The translations under genes and the position numbers were made by a program. From the NCBI GenBank assembly GCA_022788085.1, contig JALEWA010000024.1, positions 1 to 63,318 on the forward strand: DNA of 63,318 bases. The letters are read 5' to 3'. The notes beneath the pieces were generated by a model. That model saw only the letters and a program-made list of their open reading frames with translations. It was not told the DNA's origin and did not search any database. Numbering within the stretch: the first letter of the stretch is position 1; each line of letters begins with the position of its first letter. This document shows positions 1-6,967 of this stretch, piece after piece. This stretch comes from Lachnospiraceae bacterium (GTDB lineage Bacteria > Bacillota > Clostridia > Lachnospirales > Lachnospiraceae).

Positions 1-68
1 GATAGGGCATGGGTGTAAGTACAGCAATGTACTGAGCTGAATGTCACTAATAGGTCGAGGGCTTATCC
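1..68 (+). rRNA. 23S ribosomal RNA, 3' end (partial)
   Basis: The window opens inside the last helix region of a large-subunit rRNA. The stretch ending in ACTAATAGGTCGAGGGCTTA is the near-universal 3' end of Firmicutes 23S rRNA. The 5' part lies outside the window, and the exact 3' end is inferred to within a few bases. No 5S gene follows: the 88 bases to the next tRNA are too short and lack 5S motifs. Confidence 0.93.
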
Positions 69-156
69 TGGAAGGTAAGTTTGGATTGTTTGGAACGGAA
101 GAAGAGAGAGATCTGTGTGTTCGGTTTTGAAGGAATACGAAATATTCTTTAGATAT

Positions 157-228
157 TCCTCGATAGCTCAATGGTAGAGCACTCGGCTGTTAACCGAGTT
201 GTTGTAGGTTCGAGCCCTACTCGGGGAG
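157..228 (+). tRNA. tRNA-Asn (anticodon GTT)
   Basis: A full cloverleaf can be drawn. The acceptor TCCTCGA pairs with TCGGGGA (one T-G pair), the D stem is GCTC/GAGC, the anticodon stem CTCGG/CCGAG encloses loop CTGTTAA with GTT at 189-191, and the T stem GTAGG/CCTAC encloses TTCGAGC. Discriminator is G; CCA is not encoded. It follows the 23S gene directly and is presumably part of the rRNA transcript. Confidence 0.97.
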
Positions 229-252
229 TTGACGTAATTATATGATATTATG

Positions 253-279
253 AGCAGTCCATGTGGATTGCTTTTTTTA
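253..279 (+). terminator. Intrinsic terminator of the rRNA/tRNA-Asn transcript
   Basis: An 8-bp stem AGCAGTCC/GGATTGCT with loop ATGT is followed by seven T's. It lies 25 bases after tRNA-Asn and fits the end of the ribosomal transcript. Confidence 0.85.
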
Positions 280-510
280 TTGATAATACACATAACAATT
301 TATAAAGAATTTATAATTGCAGTTGCTTAATGATAATCTTAAATGAATGTGAAATAATAGGAAAAATCATTTACGAAGCAAACAATTTTTGCTATATTTT
401 AAACAACATCACTAAAAACATAAGAATTATATTTGCAACTATGAAGGTATAGAATAGTTACAAGATTTATTTTGTTATAGTGATGAATAAAAAAGGGAGA
501 GGTAACCAAA

Positions 511-1956
511 ATGGATATGTTAAAAGGCTTGCAACCTGAAAAAGTATTTTACTATTTTGAAGAAATATGCAATATTCCACATGGATCAACAAACTTAGAT
601 GGTATTAGTAGTTATTTAGAACAATTTGCAAAAGAGCATGGATTATTTCATATAAGAGATAAGAGTAATAACGTTATCATGGTTAAGGAAGCAACGAGGG
701 GATACGAGGATGTAGAGCCTGTAATATTACAGGGACATATGGATATGGTCGCTGTTAAGAAAGCAGATTGTGACATTGATATGACTAAGGATCCACTAAG
801 ATTGAAGGTGGATGGTGATTTTATCTATGCAGAAGGAACCAGTCTTGGAGGGGATGATGGAATTGCAGTAGCATATATTTTAGCAATCATGGATTCTGAA
901 GAGATTGAACATCCTAGGATAGAAGCTGTTATTACAACGGATGAAGAGATTGGTATGGAGGGAGCGACTGCCATTGATTTGTCAATGTTGAAAGCAAAAA
1001 GAATGCTGAACATTGATTCCGAAGAGGAAGGCATCCTATTAACAAGTTGTGCAGGTGGTGCAAGAGTTGATTGTACTATTCCTATTACAAGAGAAGTAAA
1101 GGATGGAGCATACTATCAAATTAAGATAGAAGGTTTACTTGGAGGACATTCCGGAACAGAAATCAATAAAGAACGTGGAAATGCAATTAAGCTTATGGCA
1201 CGTACGCTTCATATGATATTAAGGGAGATACCAATTCAAGTTGCTCAATTAGCCGGTGGTGAAAAAGATAATGCGATACCAAGAGAAGCACAGGCAATTG
1301 TTTTAGTTGCGGCTGAACAGGAGAACAGATTTGTCCAGACACTCCAGAAAATGGAAACTGTGATAAAAAATGAGAATCTGACCAAAGAGCCTGATTTTGC
1401 AATTAAATTTGAAAAAATAGAAAATACAGATAAAAAAATATTAAATCAGGAATCAACAAAAAGGATAATTGATTTCTTGATGATATTGCCGAATGGAGTT
1501 ATGGCAATGAGTGCTGATATTGCTGGTCTGGTTGAGACATCCTTAAATGTTGGAATTCTTAAGTTAGAAGAAGATAGGATGATTGTCTCAAGTGCAGTTA
1601 GAAGTTCAATTGAATCTGCCAAGAAGCATATCATAGATCAGGTCACTATAGCTACAGAACTTGTGGGTGGTAAGATCAGTGTTCAGGGAGAATATCCTGG
1701 TTGGCAGTTCAACCCGGATTCTAAGCTTAGAGTTGATATGATTGAAATATATAAGGAAATGTTCCAGGAAGAGCCGAAGGTGGAAGCTTTGCATGCAGGT
1801 TTGGAATGTGGAATTATGATTTCTAAAATACCAGGACTTGATTGTGTATCATTTGGTCCCAATATTTATGATATTCATACGACAGAAGAGAAGCTAAGTA
1901 TTTCATCTACAGAGAGAATGTGGAGATATATTCTTGAAATATTAAAAAGAAAATAA
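511..1956 (+). CDS. pepD: Aminoacyl-histidine dipeptidase (Xaa-His dipeptidase, M20C)
   Basis: A cytosolic zinc dipeptidase of the M20C family that hydrolyses Xaa-His and other dipeptides for amino-acid salvage. At 481 residues it has the usual PepD length. Metal-site motifs are visible: GHMDMV (His76, Asp78), the bridging aspartate in GGDDG (about 115), and the catalytic/ligand glutamates in TTDEEIG (145-146). A lid-domain stretch with LLGGHSG follows. The start is supported by GGGAGAGG about 8 bases upstream of the ATG. hflK follows after 56 bases on the same strand with no terminator between, so co-transcription is possible. Family assignment is firm; exact substrate range is inferred. Confidence 0.93.
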   Translation: MDMLKGLQPEKVFYYFEEICNIPHGSTNLDGISSYLEQFAKEHGLFHIRDKSNNVIMVKEATRGYEDVEPVILQGHMDMVAVKKADCDIDMTKDPLRLKVDGDFIYAEGTSLGGDDGIAVAYILAIMDSEEIEHPRIEAVITTDEEIGMEGATAIDLSMLKAKRMLNIDSEEEGILLTSCAGGARVDCTIPITREVKDGAYYQIKIEGLLGGHSGTEINKERGNAIKLMARTLHMILREIPIQVAQLAGGEKDNAIPREAQAIVLVAAEQENRFVQTLQKMETVIKNENLTKEPDFAIKFEKIENTDKKILNQESTKRIIDFLMILPNGVMAMSADIAGLVETSLNVGILKLEEDRMIVSSAVRSSIESAKKHIIDQVTIATELVGGKISVQGEYPGWQFNPDSKLRVDMIEIYKEMFQEEPKVEALHAGLECGIMISKIPGLDCVSFGPNIYDIHTTEEKLSISSTERMWRYILEILKRK

Positions 1957-2012
1957 TAATGGTGAAGATACGGAATAATTACAAAAATAAATGAGGAAAC
2001 GAAGGAGAAAAA

Positions 2013-3074
2013 ATGGCAGATAATTTTAGGGAATTTAATAGTAATGGAAATTCTGCTAATAATGCAGGAAGGTCATCAAAGAAAAAAGATTTAAAAAAAT
2101 ATAAAACAACGATAGGTATTGTAGTAGTAGTATTGGTGTTATTAATTGTTTCCTATGAATCTGTATATTCAATCAGAGAACAGGAGCAGGGAGTTGTGAC
2201 AACCTTTGGGAAAGCCGGAAGTGTTGTTACATCAGGATTACACTTTAAAATACCCTTTATACAGAAGGTGACAAGGGTAAATACAACGATTCAGGGATTT
2301 CCAATAGGTTATTTAGGTAATTCGGGAAATGCAGGAAGCGAAGCGTATGATACTTCACAATCATTAATGATTACTTCTGATTTTAATTTTGTAAATGTGG
2401 ATTTTTATGTTGAATACAAAGTATCTGATCCGATAAAGTATTTGTACAACTCTCAAATGCCAGAAGAGATTCTTAAAAATATTGCTCAGTCATGCATACG
2501 TAATGTTGTAAGCAATTACACGGTAGATGATGTTATTACAACAGGAAAGAGTGAGATTCAGGCAGCCATTAGAGAAATGATTGTACAAAAGCTAGAACAG
2601 CAGGATATCGGTTTGATGCTTGTGAATATTTCCATGCAGGATGCGGAACCGCCGACACAGGAAGTTATAGAAGCTTTTAAGGCTGTGGAAACTGCAAAAC
2701 AGGGAAAAGAAACGGCAATCAATAATGCTAATAAGTATCAGAATGAGAAAATTCCGGAGGCAAATGCAAAGGCTGACCAGATTATCCAGGCTGCAGAAGC
2801 TGCCAAACAGGAAAGAATTAATGAAGGTACGGCTCAAGTGGTTCGTTTTAATGAAATGTACGAAGAATATACGAAGAATCCACTGATTACAAAACAGCGT
2901 ATGTTCTATGAGACAATGGAAGATGTGCTGCCGGGCGTTAAATTGATTATTGATGATGGAAGTGGTGATTTGAATAAGACATTGTATCTGGATGAACTTA
3001 AGATAGATGGAATAAACGGAACAAGTAAAGCAACACAGCAGAATGAAGATAATACTGCGGAAATTACACAGTAG
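2013..3074 (+). CDS. hflK: SPFH membrane protease modulator HflK
   Basis: An SPFH/prohibitin-family membrane protein which, with HflC, forms a cage that restrains FtsH in well-studied bacteria. A short polar N-terminus is followed by one membrane segment (about residues 33-50, IVVVVLVLLIV). The SPFH domain begins at the REQEQGVVTTFGK motif, and a helical region rich in AKQ/ANAKA repeats runs from about 225 to 285. The 353-residue length fits HflK. GAAGGAGA precedes the ATG. hflC starts 13 bases after the stop, so the two are an operon. Whether it controls FtsH here is inferred from the family. Confidence 0.9.
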   Translation: MADNFREFNSNGNSANNAGRSSKKKDLKKYKTTIGIVVVVLVLLIVSYESVYSIREQEQGVVTTFGKAGSVVTSGLHFKIPFIQKVTRVNTTIQGFPIGYLGNSGNAGSEAYDTSQSLMITSDFNFVNVDFYVEYKVSDPIKYLYNSQMPEEILKNIAQSCIRNVVSNYTVDDVITTGKSEIQAAIREMIVQKLEQQDIGLMLVNISMQDAEPPTQEVIEAFKAVETAKQGKETAINNANKYQNEKIPEANAKADQIIQAAEAAKQERINEGTAQVVRFNEMYEEYTKNPLITKQRMFYETMEDVLPGVKLIIDDGSGDLNKTLYLDELKIDGINGTSKATQQNEDNTAEITQ

Positions 3075-3087
3075 GAGGATAGATGCA

Positions 3088-3957
3088 ATGAAAAAGAAAA
3101 TTGGCAAAACGATAGGATTAGTTGCAATTGCAATTGTGTTGATTGCAGTATTGAATTCTGCTTTTGTAATTCGAGAGAATCAATATGGAATTGTAAAGGA
3201 ATTTGGTAAGATTGAAAAGGTTATTTCTGAACCGGGATTATATTTTAAAATTCCAATGATTCAGGAAGTGGATACAGTGTCAAAGGAACTGTTACTTTAT
3301 GATATTGCAAAATCGGATGTTATTACAAAAGATAAGAAATCAATGATTGTTGACAGCTTTGTTTTATGGCGCATTACAGAACCAAAGATATTTGCCCAGA
3401 CCTTGAATTCATCTACTGTAAATGCTGAGGGAAGAATTGATGTGGCAGTGTATAATGCAGTAAAGAATGTAATCAGTAGTATGACACAAAGTGATATTAT
3501 TGCTGCAAGGGGACAGGAATTGACGGATCATATTATGAACAATGCAACAAGTTCCATTGGACAGTATGGAATTGAGATTGCAACAGTTGAAATTAAGCTT
3601 TTGGATTTACCGGAAGATAATAAGGATGCCGTTTTTGAACGTATGATATCAGAACGACAGAATATTGCAGCGACCTATACAGCGGAAGGTAATGCAGAGG
3701 CTCAGGTTATTCGAAATACGACAGATAAAGAAGCTGCCCTTCTTGTATCAGAAGCTGATAAGCAGGCAGAGATATTGAAGGCTGAAGGTGAGGCAGAGTA
3801 TATGAGAATTATGTCAGAAGCATATAATGATGAATCCAAGGCTGATTTTTATAGCTTTATTCGAAGCTTGGATGCATTAAAGAATTCTGTAAAGGGTGGA
3901 GACAAAACAGTTATTCTTGACAAGGACTCACCACTTGTTCAGATTTTCTATCAATAA
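3088..3957 (+). CDS. hflC: SPFH membrane protease modulator HflC
   Basis: Partner of HflK: one N-terminal membrane anchor (residues 5-22) followed by an SPFH domain starting at VIRENQYGIVKEFGK, then a charged coiled-coil tail with AEGNAEAQ and KAEGEAEYMR typical of HflC. It has 289 residues. The start chosen is the ATG at 3088, because AGGAGG (3073-3078) overlaps the hflK stop at ideal spacing; an upstream in-frame codon inside hflK lacks a ribosome site. The stop-overlapping Shine-Dalgarno suggests coupled translation with hflK, expected for a 1:1 complex. Confidence 0.91.
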   Translation: MKKKIGKTIGLVAIAIVLIAVLNSAFVIRENQYGIVKEFGKIEKVISEPGLYFKIPMIQEVDTVSKELLLYDIAKSDVITKDKKSMIVDSFVLWRITEPKIFAQTLNSSTVNAEGRIDVAVYNAVKNVISSMTQSDIIAARGQELTDHIMNNATSSIGQYGIEIATVEIKLLDLPEDNKDAVFERMISERQNIAATYTAEGNAEAQVIRNTTDKEAALLVSEADKQAEILKAEGEAEYMRIMSEAYNDESKADFYSFIRSLDALKNSVKGGDKTVILDKDSPLVQIFYQ

Positions 3958-3968
3958 GATTAGTAATG

Positions 3969-4014
3969 AGAAAGCTATTTATCTCCAATAGAGATAGATA
4001 GCTTTCTGGTTTTG
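3969..4014 (+). terminator. Hairpin terminator after hflKC
   Basis: A 17-bp stem (3969-3985 with 3991-4007, one G-T pair) encloses the 5-base loop CAATA and is followed by GGTTTTG. The tail is short for a strong terminator, but the stem is unusually long. It could also act on the convergent gene at 4023. Confidence 0.75.
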
Positions 4015-4022
4015 ATACATAG

Positions 4023-4238
4023 CTACATATCGCTTTCTGTTTCACCTAGATGCATGTAAAAAGTGATTAGATATAGACCGCAAAGACCTACTAAAGCATA
4101 AATGATTCGAGAAATCCAAGTCATACTTCCAAAAATGGAAGCGACTAAATTGAAATCAAAGAATCCAATAAGTCCCCAGTTAATTGCACCGATAATTACT
4201 ATGGTTAATGCGATGCAGTCCAAACATTTATTGCGCAT
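4023..4238 (-). CDS. DUF378 family small membrane protein
   Basis: A 71-residue protein with the pattern of the DUF378/YuzA family: LDCIALTIVIIGAINWGLIG followed by an FNLVASIFG motif and a second hydrophobic segment (about residues 40-62). Two membrane helices are predicted by eye. The function of the family is unknown. The start at 4238 is fixed by a GGAGG on this strand (complement at 4247-4251) 8 bases away; a longer reading frame to 4280 lacks this support. Confidence 0.82.
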   Translation of the reverse strand: MRNKCLDCIALTIVIIGAINWGLIGFFDFNLVASIFGSMTWISRIIYALVGLCGLYLITFYMHLGETESDM

Positions 4239-4384
4239 TATATTATCCTCCTTTTTGTATAGTATGGGCAGGAGATTCATAAATTATACACTATTTTTAT
4301 GTGCTATAATTACAAGAAAGGTAAAAGTTTTAAGGAAAAAATGTAGCAAATCGTAAGATTTTTGAAAAAAATTATGTAAACAAA

Positions 4385-4413
4385 TTGAATTAGTCATATT
4401 TTTGTGCTATCCT
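4385..4413 (+). promoter_or_regulatory. Sigma-A promoter of the DUF6465 gene
   Basis: TTGAAT (4385-4390) and TATCCT (4408-4413) are separated by 17 bases, about 90 bases before the start codon. Confidence 0.65.
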
Positions 4414-4504
4414 AGAAGTGCTTAAATGCGGTGAGGATTATTGAGAAGGCAGGGTATTGGTAAAATTACATATAAACCTGTAGCTGTAATAAGGAGGAAC
4501 AATA

Positions 4505-4930
4505 ATGAAGAAAGTTAGTTCATTAGCAAAAGAGAAGAGTGTTAAGGCAGATGCTGCAAAGACAGTTGCAAAGAAGCCTGTTGTAAATGCAGAACCTGTA
4601 AAAGTAGAAGAGTTTAAGCAGGAGAAGATTGTTGAAACAGAGAAGACAGCACCTGTTGTTGAAAAGAAGGAAGAGAAGAAACCTGTTGAGAAAAAGGCTG
4701 TAGTAAAGAAGCCTGCTGAAAAGAAAGCAGTTGCAGAAGAAGTATTCATCCAGTTTAGAAATCAGGAGATATTAACAGCTGGCATCATTGAAAGAGTAAA
4801 GGCTGCTTATGCTGCAGAAGGACACGATGCAGATTCTATCGAAAAGGTTAGAGTATATATTAAGCCGGAAGAGAACATGGTTTACTATGTGGTAAATGAT
4901 GGATATGCTTCAGGTATCAAATTGTTCTAA
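4505..4930 (+). CDS. DUF6465 family protein with lysine/alanine-rich N-terminus
   Basis: A 141-residue protein in two parts. Residues 1-80 are a low-complexity tail rich in Lys, Ala, Glu, Val and Pro with histone-H1-like KKPVEKKAVVKKPAEKKA repeats. Residues 80-141 are a compact domain (EEVFIQFRNQEI to DGYASGIKLF) matching what I recall as DUF6465, found in Lachnospiraceae. AAGGAGGA precedes the ATG. No function is established; the basic tail could bind nucleic acid, but this is speculation. It is a single-gene transcript with its own promoter and terminator. Confidence 0.8.
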   Translation: MKKVSSLAKEKSVKADAAKTVAKKPVVNAEPVKVEEFKQEKIVETEKTAPVVEKKEEKKPVEKKAVVKKPAEKKAVAEEVFIQFRNQEILTAGIIERVKAAYAAEGHDADSIEKVRVYIKPEENMVYYVVNDGYASGIKLF

Positions 4931-4951
4931 AATAATAATGAGTATACATAA

Positions 4952-4979
4952 GGCTCTGGGAATTTTCCAGAGCCCTTTT
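4952..4979 (+). terminator. Intrinsic terminator of the DUF6465 gene
   Basis: A perfect 8-bp stem GGCTCTGG/CCAGAGCC with a 7-base loop, then CTTTTG. Confidence 0.82.
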
Positions 4980-5047
4980 GCTTATCTTGAATGATTTGAC
5001 TGAAAATACAGAATATATATTCAATCGTGCAACTTCTTTAAAATGGG

Positions 5048-5076
5048 TTGACGTAGGAAATAAGTACTTATATAAT
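5048..5076 (+). promoter_or_regulatory. Consensus sigma-A promoter of the c-di-GMP riboswitch transcript
   Basis: TTGACG (5048-5053), a 17-base spacer and a perfect TATAAT (5071-5076) put the transcript start near 5083, just upstream of the aptamer. Confidence 0.85.
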
Positions 5077-5091
5077 GGCAATGGTGAGTAT

Positions 5092-5180
5092 TTAATTAGG
5101 GGCAAAACCGAGAGAAATCCGGTGACGCAAAGCTATAGGGTCTTACTATCTTTATAGGATGACAGCCAGTTGCGCATAGA
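5092..5180 (+). promoter_or_regulatory. Cyclic-di-GMP-I (GEMM) riboswitch aptamer
   Basis: The core matches the class I cyclic-di-GMP aptamer: GGGGCAAAACCG, a hairpin with a GAAA-type loop closed by ACCG/CGGT, the hallmark GACGCAAAGC (5124-5133), a second arm with GGGTCTT and TATAGGATG, and the closing GACAGCCAGTTGC (5161-5173). The order and spacing are those of GEMM-I. A strong promoter lies upstream and an intrinsic terminator starts 4 bases after the aptamer, so it probably acts at transcription termination. The first gene downstream is on the opposite strand, so the regulated target is not obvious. Confidence 0.93.
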
Positions 5181-5183
5181 TTG

Positions 5184-5219
5184 GTACTGAATAGTTGGAG
5201 TCTGTTCAGTACTTTTTTT
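5184..5219 (+). terminator. Riboswitch expression-platform terminator
   Basis: An 11-bp stem GTACTGAATAG/CTGTTCAGTAC (one G-T pair) with a 7-base loop is followed by seven T's. It sits immediately 3' of the cyclic-di-GMP aptamer. Confidence 0.9.
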
Positions 5220-5220
5220 A

Positions 5221-5247
5221 TTCATGAATGTCAGAGATATTCATGAA
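5221..5247. repeat. Perfect inverted repeat after the riboswitch terminator
   Basis: TTCATGAAT and ATTCATGAA (9 bp each) flank a 9-base spacer, and each arm contains the self-complementary octamer TTCATGAA. There is no T-run, so it is not a classical terminator. It could be a dimeric operator for the nearby S24/XRE regulator (inference). Confidence 0.6.
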
Positions 5248-5288
5248 CAATCATTGGCAGAATAGATTCGCAGGACAAGTAGCTAACC

Positions 5289-5501
5289 CTACTTGATTGA
5301 AGTGGTAGAATTAATATCTCCCGAAAAAATAATATGCAGACTTTCTATTTCATCAGTTGTTAGATTAGTCAGTTGCCTGATAATAATTGCACAATCTGCT
5401 TCTTTGGCGTCACACAGCAGATAGATAATGTCTGCCAGCTGTGCAACTATATCTTTCATGCGAATTGTATCTATTTTATCGCATTTAGATATGTCTTTCA
5501 T
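5289..5501 (-). CDS. Small hypothetical protein, antisense to the riboswitch read-through path
   Basis: A 70-residue protein that I do not recognise. It is mainly helical by appearance (KDIVAQLADIIYLLCDAKEA then IIIRQLTNLTTDEIESLHII), with two cysteines and no membrane segment. A good GGGGAGG lies about 9 bases before the ATG, supporting real translation. It is divergent from the S24/XRE regulator at 5668. Any transcript that escapes the cyclic-di-GMP riboswitch terminator would run antisense through this gene. Confidence 0.6.
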   Translation of the reverse strand: MKDISKCDKIDTIRMKDIVAQLADIIYLLCDAKEADCAIIIRQLTNLTTDEIESLHIIFSGDINSTTSIK

Positions 5502-5667
5502 ATTTGTAACCTCCCCATTTATCAGTAACCAGTTAACATAAATTTTTTATTGTATTTTTCTAAGTTAAATAGTATCATTTTATAGAGAAACTTGTGTGTC
5601 ACAATTTGTAAAATTTGAAATTACAAAATGGGAAAAAGTAATACCAAAGGGTTATCAAGGTGAAAGA

Positions 5668-6423
5668 ATGCACAAATTAGAATTGAAGGAAGCATTTATT
5701 GATACATTGGAAAGAGAAAGGACGTTGCGTGGCTGGACACAGTGGGAGATGGCAGATAAGCTTGAAATGTCCGTTCCGGGATATCGTAAAATGGTGTCCG
5801 GCATGACTGACTCAATATCATTATATACTGCCTATAGAGCATCTGTGATTTTGAATGTGCCAATTCCAGTATTATTTGGAAGCCAGGATTTTAAAGATCA
5901 GTTATATGATAAGTTATACCATATGCCGATTTCTACCTGCAGGCGTGTTGATTATTATCTGGAACATGATGAGAAGCTGCGTCTGTCACAGAATATAAGT
6001 GGAAATGACGGGAGAACAATAGACGTAGTAAGTTTATCCGGATATATGAAGGATGGGATGGATTTTGCAGCAGGAGTAATAGAACAGATTCGAATTCCAG
6101 GTTCATTTAGCAAAAAAATAGTAAGAGGATTCAGAGTAACAGAGAACAGCTTACTTCCTGTCTATGCGAGAGGAGATATATTGCTATTGGATGAAGATAT
6201 GGCAAGAAGTGGCGATACAGCAGTAGTGCTTCATATGAATACAAGAAAATTGTATGTCAGAAAGATTATCGTGAAGGAAAGGAATTGTTATGAATTGCAT
6301 CCTATTAATGGAAGAGGAAATATCATAACAATTCATCAGTCGGAGCGCAAGGAATGGTTTGATTATGGGCGCATTATAACTGTATGGCGTGATGGGAAAT
6401 TACAGGATGACGAAAATGAGTAA
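5668..6423 (+). CDS. XRE-type regulator with S24/LexA-like C-terminal domain
   Basis: A 251-residue DNA-binding protein: a helix-turn-helix of the Cro/CI type in residues 5-65 (ERTLRGWTQWEMADKLEMSV) and an S24 fold from about residue 145 (GFRVTENSLLPVYARGDILL, then LYVRKIIV). The serine expected at the S24 nucleophile is present in ENSLLP; the lysine position appears as Arg-Lys, so self-cleavage is uncertain. I chose the ATG at 5668 with AAGGTG 5 bases upstream over a GTG at 5596. Such proteins are repressors of phage or stress genes; its target here is unknown. The divergent small gene and the TTCATGAA repeat nearby are candidates. Confidence 0.8.
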   Translation: MHKLELKEAFIDTLERERTLRGWTQWEMADKLEMSVPGYRKMVSGMTDSISLYTAYRASVILNVPIPVLFGSQDFKDQLYDKLYHMPISTCRRVDYYLEHDEKLRLSQNISGNDGRTIDVVSLSGYMKDGMDFAAGVIEQIRIPGSFSKKIVRGFRVTENSLLPVYARGDILLLDEDMARSGDTAVVLHMNTRKLYVRKIIVKERNCYELHPINGRGNIITIHQSERKEWFDYGRIITVWRDGKLQDDENE

Positions 6424-6451
6424 AGATAGACGATGGTCTGTCTTTACTCAT
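6416..6451 (-). terminator. Hairpin terminator shared by the convergent S24 regulator and small gene
   Basis: A 16-bp stem (6416-6431 with 6436-6451, one G-T) with loop GATG overlaps the regulator stop codon. On the minus strand it is followed by TTTTCG, so it best serves the gene at 6477. Confidence 0.7.
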
Positions 6452-6476
6452 ATAGAAATCAAGTAATAGAGTTTTG

Positions 6477-6683
6477 TTATAACATTACGCCTAGGTAGTT
6501 GTCAAAGGCTTCAGAGTAAATTTTTCCGTAGCATTCTGCAGAGATACGTCCCTCGCGATATAGCTGGTATGCCTCTTTACATGCGGCCTTAAGCTCCTGA
6601 GAGTTACCGTATTCTTCTCCTATTTTTCTAACCTTTTCGATTTCTTCGCATTCTAAGACACTAAATCTCTCAAATCCTCTCAT
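6477..6683 (-). CDS. Small hypothetical protein
   Basis: A 68-residue soluble protein (MRGFERFSVLECEEIEKVRK to FDNYLGVML), helical and charged, with two cysteines; not recognised. The start at 6683 has AAAGG on the minus strand 10 bases away, whereas the nearer upstream ATG is only one base from it and the longer frame to 6785 has no ribosome site. It has its own terminator hairpin at 6416-6451. Confidence 0.6.
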   Translation of the reverse strand: MRGFERFSVLECEEIEKVRKIGEEYGNSQELKAACKEAYQLYREGRISAECYGKIYSEAFDNYLGVML

Positions 6684-6967
6684 AATGACCATACCTTTCT
6701 GTACTTTAAGGAAATCAATTTTCTCTTTCCCTATCATATCATGAATTTTCTGAATTATCAACAAAATAGAAACAAAAGAAAACAAAAAGAAAAAATATAA
6801 GATTTACATAAAATATAACTGAAAATACTAAGCTTATTTTTATATAAGCATTATAATTTTTAAGTAAGTAAATCGAAAAAGTTTGTTAAAAAAATATCTA
6901 GAAATAATTGACAACAGGATGTATTATGAATACGATAGTAAAAAAATGGAAGGGAAAGAGAGCGAGT

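Noticed and set aside
69-156. A 5S rRNA gene between 23S and tRNA-Asn
   Set aside because: The gap is 88 bases, shorter than a 5S gene, and lacks 5S loop motifs.
2592-3107. A 171-codon open frame on the minus strand across hflK
   Set aside because: It lies wholly over the well-supported hflK/hflC genes, has no ribosome site and has unnatural Cys/Phe/Ile-rich composition; it is a shadow of the coding strand.
4102-4356. An 84-codon plus-strand frame opposite the DUF378 gene
   Set aside because: The minus-strand frame matches a known family and has a correctly spaced GGAGG; the plus-strand frame has neither.
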